A stretch of DNA of 26,918 nt from Chara braunii (taxonomy: Eukaryota > Streptophyta > Charophyceae > Charales > Characeae): the NCBI GenBank assembly GCA_003427395.1, contig BFEA01000128.1, positions 1,377,606 to 1,404,523 of the forward strand, read 5' to 3'. The number at the start of each line of letters is the position of its first letter. Within the stretch, counting starts at the first letter, position 1. Shown piece after piece: positions 17,461 to 26,091 of this stretch. Made by a program: the position numbers and the translations under genes. Under the pieces are notes generated by a model that worked only from the letters and a program-made list of their open reading frames with translations, made no database searches and was not told the origin of the DNA.

Positions 17461-18824
17461 TTACTCCTTCCCGGTCACGATCTCCTCTCTTTTACGGGCC
17501 GCCTCAGGATCCTCTGCCTCTGTGCCTGTGCGCAGCGCTTCTTCCGGCACGGCTTCCCACTCTGATCCAGCAGATCCTTCTTCGTTCCCCTCTCCTTCTC
17601 CGTCGTCTTCTTCTTCTTCGCTCCGCTCCCCCTCGCTATGCTCGCTATAGCTTCCTTCTTCGGGGGTTTCGTCCTTTTCCCCGAGTACTTCGTCGCTTTC
17701 CCCACTTTCTTCCCGCTCGTCTTCTCCTTCGTCGCTCTCAGTGCTTTCTTCCTCCTCTTCCTCCTCTTGAATGGCGGCAAGCTGCTTTGCCGTTGGATGC
17801 CTGAAGAAGGCAGGATCGCGAACCGTCCGGGGATCCAAATACTGCTGCTGCGACGGCGGGATGCGCTCGGCGGCTCCCTCCACACAAGCCGACCACTGGA
17901 GATAAGGTGTCAAGGTGCGAGAAAGAACATAGGGAACTGGATGCTCGTCGTCTTGCGAGATGATGTCAAGAGGGAGGTCGTCCGCCAGCTGTGCTACCGG
18001 AATCGTGAGCTCTTGCGTGATGAGTTCCTGATGGTCGGGCCCTACTGTACCGAATAAGAAGGCGAGGAGCTCTCCCTCCATGTTGGTGCGCCAGGCCTGG
18101 ATAAGCAGCAACTCCAGTCGCTCTATGCAAGGCAGGTGCTCTTCGCCCTTGTTCCACGTCAGCCGCACTTCGACCAAGCATAGGGAAAGCTCGATAAAGT
18201 CTTCGCGCCACAGTTTCCAGTGTGGGGGATGAATGTCGGGGACGGCAAGGGTCGTTAGGCAGTAGGAAAGGCGAGGATGGATATCGAAGTGCCAGAAGGT
18301 GGGGAAGGTGGAGGGGAGATAAAAAACGGAGACCGGAGAGAGACTCCTTGGGGGCGAGGTAAGGGAACAACAACAGGGAGAACCGCCGGCGGATCGCGCT
18401 GGTACATCCGAAGACCGTCGTATTCGATGGCTCGTGTCGGTGCGACCGTATCCCCGGGACGAGCCAAAAGCTGGGTCCACTCGGCAACCAGATGGTTTGC
18501 CCATGCACGCAGCGACGCCTTTACTGTTGAATGTCGCAAGGGAAGGAGTGTGGAGAGATCGCCACGGAAGTTGATGACGACCGATATGCGGCTGACACCT
18601 GGCACCGCTCGCTGATGAATCGCCACCGCTTCGGCCAGTACCACTGCGTTGGGCCGACCTTCGATTCTGAACACCGCCGCTGCATACACGCCCTCCGTGC
18701 AGAAGAAGTGCGCAAGCCGCCGAAGGTCTGGACTGAGGCAGGGATGATAGACCTGTCGGATCGTCAATCGATCACGGGGCGCAAGTGCTGCTACGCTGAG
18801 GGCTCTCTCCTCCAGAAAACTCAT
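17461..18824 (-). pseudogene. Accessory frame A downstream of integrase, broken by a frame change
   Basis: It starts at the ATG at 18824-18822, which overlaps the integrase TGA as ATGA. The first frame runs 189 codons to 18255. A second frame, open from 18504 to 17461, continues with sequence of better protein character (FDIHPRLSYCL, IELSLCLVEVRLTW). The change of frame is -1 and best placed at the T6 run in 'gttttttat' near 18325. The C-terminal 110 or so residues are extremely acidic, starting with seven Glu in a row. No envelope-like signal peptide or transmembrane segment is visible. The position matches the extra ORF3 of some long Ty3/gypsy elements, but I recognise no family. It could be expressed by termination-reinitiation. 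The frame change could be decay or programmed slippage. Confidence 0.6.
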
Positions 18825-20547
18825 GGCGATGGTGATGGCAACGGGGAGACAGAGGGGGAGCGAGAGGAAGAGGGGGATGCCGGAGAGGCAGAGTCGTCGT
18901 CCTCTGCTTTCTTAGAGAGAGAAAAAGAGGGAGAAGGAGCCGAAGCAGAGGGGAGGAGGCGAAGATAGGACACGTGGCGTGTGATCGGTCGGGCCAATCG
19001 GCTGCCGGAGACCTCGGGCGCAAGTTGCACGGTGTTCACACCGTTCGGTCCTTGTTCGATCACGCGAAATCGCCCGAAGAACCGTGGCGCTAGCTTACCC
19101 TGGCGAGCACATTTCCTCACCTGCATGATGTCCCCTAATTTGTATTGGGGCCGTGGACCTGCATTCCCATTCCGGGCCTCGTAACTTTGGACTTGTCGGC
19201 CTTGGGCTAGTTCGGTCATTTTCTGTCGTTTTCGGGCTAGCCTGGGCAGTGACCGTTCCATTAGCTCTAGGTGTCGTTTGGCTTTGTCCCTAGCCGTGGC
19301 CCTGGTGGGTCGTCGGTTCAATGTAGACTCGTCGGGTAGGCTCGGTATTGAAACGCACACGACGTTATTGGTCCTTAATTGGAAGGGGCTTAGCCCCGTC
19401 GATTCGTGGGGCGCTCCGCTGTGGACCGCCAGGATGTGATCGACGATGTCGGGCCAGGGTCTCGGATCCCGTGTCGCGATATTTCGCCGCAATCCGGTCT
19501 TTATCACCCGGTTGGCGTTTTCGAGCCCATTGGATTGTGACATGTGGGGTGCGGTGTTCCGTATGGCGACGCCATGTATGACCAGATTCTTTAACACTTC
19601 TCCCTTAAATTCCGCTCCGTTATCGGTCAGGATCTCTTCCTTATCCTGATGCGTCCCGAGAAAATGGTTGACGTATCGCGCGATTTTCGTGGCTTGCCGC
19701 ATGCGACACGGATACGCTTCGATCCATTTCGAGAAATGGTCGACAAATACCAATAGGACTGAATATTCGCAACTATTAGGGCCAGAGGGCACTACTATGT
19801 CGGTAGTGTCCATGCTCACTCTTTGAAATGGCCGTTCGACAACCGTGGGCACTATCGATCTTGGTGGCTGCATCGGCGCCTTATCAGCGGCGCAAACCTG
19901 ACAGTTGGCGACAATGTATTTCACATCGTCGCGGATATTGGACCAATACCACTCATTTTTATCGATAGCGGATTCTGTGATTCGTACGACAAAATGGGCC
20001 GCAATTTCCTCGTGGGCTATCTTAACCTAGTCGTACCGCATGAACGGGTGTGGCACCACCATCTGCCGCCCGTTTTTCGTTTTTCTAATCTACCCTCTAT
20101 CCATCGATAATCCCGAGCCCTTTCATTGGCCCTCCTTCGATTTTCTTTGGTGAAATCCTGGAGGGGGTTACCTACCAGGGTGACAATTAGGGCAATATCC
20201 GTCCATACTTCGGCCCTTCTAAACTTCCGGGTCTTTTCCAATCCTTCTGACGTGGCCTCCAAAAAGCGAGCTTTGGTCGGAATCTTGTCGGTCCGGCACA
20301 AGGGGCACAACCAGGTTTTACTATCGTTCCTGTATTGGATGGCTCGTGCAACACACCGTCGGCAGTCTATCCAACCTGCATACCCTTCCCCGTTAGGACA
20401 CATGGACACCGAATATACGCGGGAAATAGCTTCGCAAAAATAGCAAAATTTGTCGGGCAGGGAGAGGAGAGACGAAGAGGAAGAGGGAGAGAGAGGGGTA
20501 GTGGGGTTACCTCCATCGCCCATTGCCACCGTTTTACTTCTTGCCAC
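18821..20547 (-). pseudogene. Finger-plus-integrase part of pol, broken
   Basis: The first frame (20547-20017, with an ATG at 20523) carries the Cys-rich finger and a helical linker ending around IEGRLEKR. The homology then shifts frame near 20060-20080, at an A-rich spot. In the second frame a TAG stands at 20027-20029, followed by the HHCC zinc domain (AHEEIAAH and CQVC). The catalytic core from about 19870 to 19300 has D in SMDTTD, D in LTDNGAEF and E in NGLENANR, giving a D-D-x33-E triad. A GPY/F-like module reads APRFFGRFRVI, and the frame ends with a Ser/Pro-rich tail at 18821. The enzyme would insert element cDNA into chromosomes. There is no chromodomain. RNase H overlaps its start by 14 nt in another frame. 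Confidence 0.9.
20296..20445 (-). other. PHD/RING-like Cys-rich finger between RNase H and integrase
   Basis: Within the 20547 frame, cysteines lie at residues 35, 38, 50, 62, 65, 81 and 84. The spacing is C-x2-C-x11-C-x11-C-x2-C-x15-C-x2-C. Trp59 sits before the third pair's start, and Trp79 sits two residues before the last CPLC. Trp two residues ahead of the last Cys pair is typical of PHD fingers. One of eight expected ligands is absent and the usual His is Cys. It is separate from the integrase HHCC domain, which follows about 120 residues later. It may tether the integration complex to chromatin or RNA. That is inference. Confidence 0.6.
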
Positions 20548-23242
20548 GAGGAAGAACTGCCACTTGTCCGTATTTCGGCTCGTCGGTCAAGTCCGGCTCC
20601 TTCCACGGTGTAATTTCCTCGCCCTTTGGTATCTTGACAGGTCGGTGTAGACGTGTCAGCACGACTGCGTTGCCGTGCCGCTCTGTCTTTCGATGGACAA
20701 TATCGAAGTCGTATTCTTGTAGTCGTACCACCCAACGGCCGATCATGCCCGTGTAATTGGTGAGTTTCTTCAGCGCTAGCAGAGACTCGTGGTCCGTTAC
20801 GAGGCAAAATTTATGTCCGTAGAGATACGGGTGGAAGTGCTGGATTCCCCAAACTACCGCATAACACTCGCCTTGAGGTGCAAAGTCGTTTCTTCGTTTG
20901 TCCGGTACGGTTCGAGATGGGTACTCGATGACGTGTTCGCAATCATCGTTCCCCTTATGTGCTAGAATCGCGGAAATGGCTTCCGGTTGCCAGTCCGTTA
21001 TGAGAATGAACTGCTTCGAGGGGTCCGATCGAATCTAAATAGGGGTCGTTGCTAGAGCGTCTTTGAGGGTTGCAAAGGCCTGCTGACACTCCGCGTCCCA
21101 ACTTAGAGGCTGGTCCTTCCGTAACAGATTCGTTAGCGGTCGTGCAACCGCGGCAAAGCCCTTGATGAAGCGCCGGTAGTACGACGCCAACCCCAAGAAG
21201 GCTCGAACCTACGCCAGTGACGTGGGAACCGGGGCTTCCTTCACCGCCGCAACTTTTCTCGAGTCCGGCCTCAATCCTCCACGTGTCACGACGTAGCCCA
21301 GGAACGAGATTTCCGAGAGGAAAAATTCGCTTTTCTCGAGCGCAATCTTGAACCCAGCATCTCTCAGTGTGCCCAATGCCCATCCGATGTGTTGCGCGTG
21401 CCCGTGATAGGTCTCCGAATAGACCAGGATGTCGTCCATGTACACGATCACACAGAAGTTGATCATCCCTTGCGTTAGCCGTGTCTTGTTGACGAAATTA
21501 TGGAACGTCATGTTCANCGCTCGCTGAAACGTGGCAGGCGCATTGCAAATCCCCATCGGGCACCGAACCCACTGCCATGTGCCCTCAAACAACACAAAGG
21601 CCGTTTTCGGTCGATCTTCTTCCCTTACCAGAATATGATGGAAGTCATGCCGAATATCAAACTTGCTGAAATAATTAGCGCATCCAATCGCATCCAACAG
21701 ATCATCAATCCGGGGGAGGGGATACACATCTTTGATCGTGATTTCATTCAGCTTGCGATAATCAATGCAAATGCGAATCGCTCCGTTCTTCTTCGGTACT
21801 AACACTACGGGAAAAGACCAAGGTCCGGTAGCGGGTTCTATCCAACCACTGGCTTCGAACTCCCGAATTCGTTCGAGAGCCTTTTTGCGTTCAATCAAGG
21901 AGTACCGATAAGGTTTGCAATGAATCGGGGAGTGATTTCCGGTCTGAATTTCATGTTGGATTACTAACGACAACCCAATGTCAGTGTCTGACACACTAAT
22001 CGCTTTTTGATATTCCGTTAGAATATCCGCAATTACCCGGTGGATTTCATCTGGCACATACTGTGGAATGTGTAGTTCGAAGTGTCAGTCCCAGATCCGA
22101 ACGTCAATCTGTTTCGTGTTTGCCTGTTTTGCCAGGTCAAGTGGGGGCGCCGAGATGAATGAATGATCCGATCTCCAGGAGAACACCGTGGCCATCATCT
22201 GAGCATCTTCTTCTCGGATTGCCACGAGTCCCTCAGGGGTGATCCCGTCGCAAACATCCTGCCATGGCACTTCCTTAGTTGCAATCTTTATCCCTAGGCC
22301 GTCTGTTTCTGCTTCAAAACGCCCAGGGGGTTCCAGAGAGCTTGCTTCCGCCCCCAAGCGTAACAACACTTCTTTAGCCGATGTTAGTAAAGACTTAGGA
22401 AGTTTCATAATGTAGCAGTAATGCTTTTTGTCGCTATACCTGGTGAGGAGAGGGGTGATCCCTTCGTACAGAGTTTGAGGGGGTTCCAAACAGTCGACCA
22501 TACTCGAAATCTGCACGAGGGGCTCTCCCAAGATCATCGCCTTGGTCCTTTGAATTTGTTGGCTGGTCAGTTGCATCGTTCTCGCTATCGTTTTGGACGA
22601 CGGGTAGTAAACACGTTGTCGTACCAATTTCAAGATCTCCGGATCATCGTCGTCACTGCTTTCTGCATCATTTGTTGATGACTTTTCATCGGCGGATCCA
22701 TCCCAGGAGATCATGCGAAGGGTTCCGGCCAACATTGGCGAGACTCGGGGGACCGCATTGGTGGTTGTGCGAAGGGTTAATCGCATAGGCACATCGTAGG
22801 GTTTTCCTCCTGTATTGCGGAGGATGATTGATCTTCGCTCAAAGTCCGAATTTTCTCGTAAAGCCATAAGAGCAGGAAGTCCGAAAAGAACATCGTAGGT
22901 ATTCACATCCAATACGACAACATCTCCCAGTGCATGCACTTTTCCCAATCGGAACGCAACATTGGTCATTCTCCCCACCGTTTTAATCTTTTCCTCATCT
23001 GCTGAAACGAGCTGATCTTTGAGCATGATCAGATCGTTTTTCCTGCCTGCCCTTTCGACCACTCTCAGTGAAATAGCCAGCACAGCTGCTCCTGAGTCTA
23101 TAATTGTGTTGTAAGGAACCCAAATTTCTATATCGCATTCAGCGGATTTCCACGGAATTAGTTTAATCCTTAGGAAATGATCGTCTTTCTGAATTAATCC
23201 TATCCGTATCGGATCCGGAGTGCTTGTTGGGTTTTCTTCCAA
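20534..23242 (-). pseudogene. Protease-reverse transcriptase-RNase H part of pol, three nonsense codons
   Basis: One continuous frame. It opens near 23242 at a non-ATG codon, so it was probably made by frameshift or readthrough from gag, in the +1 frame relative to it. Protease: active site IDSGAA (Asp49) and a DVLFGLP block. After TGA at 22085-22087, RT has IDYRKLNE, FDIRHDFH and catalytic YMDD (about 21431-21442), then LGYVV. TAG at 21209-21211 precedes the thumb/connection block FLGLASYYRRF. TAG at 21035-21037 precedes RNase H, with D in TDWQ, E in GECYAVVW and D in TDHESL. The last RNase H Asp region reads NAVVLTR instead of the usual N-ADALSR. The N at 21517 falls in an NTG codon after QRA, where Met is usual. 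The frame ends in TAA at 20534. Confidence 0.95.
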
Positions 23243-23285
23243 GTTTATTACATATTGTTATTTTATATTGTTATTTTGTAAGCTC
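23243..23285. other. AT-rich gag/protease spacer
   Basis: On the element strand 'aaaataacaatat' occurs twice in tandem. There is no coding sense. It joins the tRNA-Pro-like piece to the protease frame. Confidence 0.6.
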
Positions 23286-23313
23286 ACGCGCTACCAAGCT
23301 GCGCTACATCCCT
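23286..23313 (-). pseudogene. 5' part of plastid-type tRNA-Pro (UGG) gene
   Basis: On the minus strand 28 nt match, as far as I can recall it, the first 28 nt of plastid trnP-UGG: acceptor strand AGGGATG, then TAGCGCAGCTTGGTAGCGCGT spanning the D arm. The anticodon arm is missing, although 'tacaaaat' a few bases on also occurs in trnP. The gag stop codon TAG (23304-23306) lies within it. The roughly 70 bp upstream are AT-rich and may also be plastid spacer, which would mean the gag C-terminus is foreign. It cannot make a tRNA. Confidence 0.7.
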
Positions 23314-24857
23314 GCTTGAATTTGATTCTCTAAAAAAGAATACCTGTTGATTAAGAGATAAATCATTGTGTTCGATGTTCGTGCCAGAGCGAATCGTTTC
23401 CGATTCGTTTTACAGTGTTGTAACATTCGCTCATTGGCTTGCTCAGAAATCGAGAGTAAATGACCGATTGGGAGTGGGATTCGATGATCCAGAGCTCGAA
23501 TGATGTTTAATACGTCGATTTCTCCTGTGATAAAGGTGGGTCCTCCCGACTCTATTTCTCCTAGAGAAGGTCGCCACTCCGCCACTTCCCTCTGCTCTGG
23601 AGCCGGTCTGATTGTTCCGATCATTCCTAGCCCCGGGTACCCAAGAGACACGTATTGATCTAACGGGATGAGCTCAGCGGCGTCTTCCGTAGTAGCCAGC
23701 GTACTTACCCCGCCTTCTACTTCTTCCATTAATGCTCCAACTCGTCCTGGTCCATTAGCGATAGGGGCCGCTGCCATTCGTGCAACCCCAATCCGTGGTT
23801 GCGGGGGTTGGTGGGGGCAATCACGGGGTAGGTGCCCTGGCTGATGACAGGCGTAACAGACATTCAGATTGGTTGCGGCTCCTCCGAGAGCAAGGGCCGA
23901 GGCCAGTCCTTGCTGAATAGGAGGGGCGAACACCGCGATGGGGCGCATGTTTCTCATCATGGCTTCCAGCCGAGCGTTGTGCTCTCGTTGCTCCTTTTTG
24001 CTTTCTTGGATTAGGCTAACTAGCGTCTTGGTCAGCTCAAGGATCGCAGTGGACTCACTTGTTCTTATCGAGCTTTCAACCGGCGGCGGGGGTAACGTCC
24101 GGATGGGGGCGGGTATTGTCGGACTAGGGGTACTCGGGATCTCGCTCAAGGTTAGTCGGTTCGGGCCTATCTGTTCCATATAGGTAACAGGTCTTGACAC
24201 AAACCCCATATTTTCAAACTTGTTCTGCAATGCAGCTTGTTCAGCTTTTGCTCGTGCAAGTTCGGACGAATCTCCATCTCAGGAGTAATCTTCCCCTTCC
24301 AGGAAGTTGGCTGCGAACTTCCGTTCCATTTCTTCCGTAGCGGCCATGATTTGTTGCAGCGTGTGAGTAATGGGAGAAAATTGCTTCCACAACTCGGTCC
24401 TTATCGTTCGGCTGCGAAGCCCATCTATGAACAGGTCCCTTCCGACTTGCTCGCTTCGCTCTATTTTCACGAACATTCGGTAGAACCGGTTCCGATACTC
24501 TGTGACGGATTCGAGAGGTTTCTGCACTCGATCCTTGATCATGTATAGTGCTTGCTCAGGGTGAACGTAGTCAAATCGATTCAAAAAATCTCGTTCGAAG
24601 GTCGGGAGATCGATCCATACATAGCTACTAAACCAATGGTGAGCGTCCCCTCCTAGTCGGGCGGGAATGTTAATATGTGCCTCCTTGTTGGTATACTGTT
24701 GTGCTCTAAGCGTGGCCAGCCATGCTCCTACGAGGTGGTGAGCTGGATCAAACAGATAGAGATCAGGCGGCGTCATGGGAGCCCGTGCACGTGGGGCGGG
24801 TTGATTTGGTGGATTAACATTCTGTGGCGGAATCGGGTTCTGCACATTGGCAGCCAT
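23304..24857 (-). pseudogene. gag: gag, one in-frame TGA
   Basis: It starts with an ATG at 24857-24855, 140 bp after the primer-binding site. The first 192 codons contain the retrotransposon Gag capsid-like region (about residues 30-165: PAHHLVGAWLATL, WIDLPTFERDFL, VTEYRNRFYRMF). A TGA at 24279-24281 interrupts the frame, and the same frame then runs on to TAG at 23304. The second half has a Pro-rich linker and a CCHC zinc knuckle C-x2-C-x4-H-x4-C at 23817-23858, for RNA binding. Total length is about 517 codons. The last 20 or so codons run into the plastid-like stretch. Gag would form the particle that packages element RNA. Confidence 0.92.
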
Positions 24858-24997
24858 ATTGGTTGCTCGTCGGTTAGCCGATCTACTTCGGGTGACGATA
24901 GGGTCGCGTCTTGGCGCGTTCCGAGGGCGAGGTCACCCTCGGTTAGCCAGGTCGTCTAATTATCGGGTTATTAATCCTAAGACCCTAGCTACGTGTC
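24858..24997 (-). other. Leader between primer-binding site and gag
   Basis: 140 bp without a frame. It contains the short inverted repeat 'ccgaggg'/'ccctcgg' at about 24921-24942 with an 8-nt loop, which could be part of a packaging or dimerisation structure. Confidence 0.4.
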
Positions 24998-25011
24998 GGG
25001 CTCCGATACCA
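24998..25011 (-). promoter_or_regulatory. Primer-binding site, initiator Met tRNA
   Basis: The minus strand reads TGGTATCGGAGCCC directly after the 5' LTR. It matches the usual plant TGGTATCAGAGCC complement of initiator-Met tRNA 3' end with one mismatch. It fixes the orientation and the LTR/internal boundary. Confidence 0.85.
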
Positions 25012-25248
25012 ACCTCACGCCCAGCGCGACTTCCTGATCGGATGCGGGCCTGGAAGTGCGAAAAGGGGTGTGCCAAGGATTTTTGGGGAAAGTGGGGGAA
25101 TCTTAGGGGTATGAATGCAAATTGAAAGTCGTCGAGTTTTTAGACGAGATGGTGGTCGTTTGTCAGGGAATTTCTAGTCGTGCCACGTGGCAACCGGTTC
25201 CAGGTGGGACAATTTCGCCGTCGGGCTTTGACGCGACGCTCGGGGCCA

Positions 25249-25680
25249 CTACGTGGCAATGTGATTCCATGGCACCACTAGAAGTTGATGATACGGGAGG
25301 ACGAGTTTGAATGGAGGGAACGAAGTTGAAATACGGACGAACCCCGAGGAGATGAAATACTGCGAACGGGGCTCGTTAGGAATATCCGGGCAGTCGGGTT
25401 CATTAAGTAGCGCGCGCCTAAGTTCTTCCGCGCTTACTTGATCGTGTTCGGATTGACACGGGAATTCGGGATATGGCCGCAAAGGTCCCCGCTGGGTTAG
25501 ATTGTTACACAAGTCAAGCTCAGTCGATCCTTCGTCAGTCCAGTCGTCTTTTATCTTGTCATTGGGCGCTGGTGATTCCTGGGTGGACACGTGTAAGCAG
25601 CCCAGACTGGCTGTACTTGCGTGTGTGAACGCGGAATTCCGCCTGGCGTGTCGATCGATCAGTTGGCTTGGGTTCAGCAC
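25249..25680 (-). CDS. Open frame inside the 5' LTR
   Basis: 143 codons, starting at GTG, with a stop two codons before. It is colinear with the frame at 14428-14985 and differs at scattered residues. The conserved SGF-FPPF-LPY-VVPW block begins at about 25359. It stops soon after VVPWNHIA, while the left copy reads on. No ATG remains in the first 43 codons. Function unknown. Confidence 0.35.
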   Translation of the reverse strand: MLNPSQLIDRHARRNSAFTHASTASLGCLHVSTQESPAPNDKIKDDWTDEGSTELDLCNNLTQRGPLRPYPEFPCQSEHDQVSAEELRRALLNEPDCPDIPNEPRSQYFISSGFVRISTSFPPFKLVLPYHQLLVVPWNHIAT

Positions 25681-26083
25681 AGTTCAATCCCCAGGGCCTT
25701 TCCGTGTCATCGCGCGTTTGAGCGCGGCTTAATCAATCACGAGGGTGACACGTGTCGAGTACGGAAAAAATCGCAAGGCCTATGGTTATGCGACTGCCTA
25801 TATGCCGATAAGACATACATCCATTCATGCAAACAGAAAAGATCAAATGCATGCAACATCCATCAAAGGAAAACGAGACGAACTCCTATCCATACATGCA
25901 CTTCTAAGGGTGAGACATCCACGCATTCATTCAAAAGTTCGAACATCCATAGATGCATCATACGTTCATCCGAAGGTGTGAAAAAAAAGTGGGAGATACA
26001 CACTCAAATAATCGAGGAAGGTCGAAGCCAAGACAAAGAGATGTAGCCGACGAAAATCGGGGGCGTATCGCCCGGAATCAAAA

Positions 26084-26091
26084 TTTATATA
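26084..26091 (-). promoter_or_regulatory. TATA box of the 5' LTR promoter
   Basis: TATATAAA on the minus strand. As this is the 5' LTR, this copy is the one that would drive element transcription leftwards through gag-pol. Confidence 0.55.

Noticed and set aside
16779-18824. Envelope-like gene downstream of integrase
   Set aside because: The position fits, but I see no signal peptide, no transmembrane anchor and no cleavage-site pattern.
18821-19200. Chromodomain at the integrase C-terminus
   Set aside because: After the GPY/F-like module only a Ser/Pro-rich tail remains before the stop.
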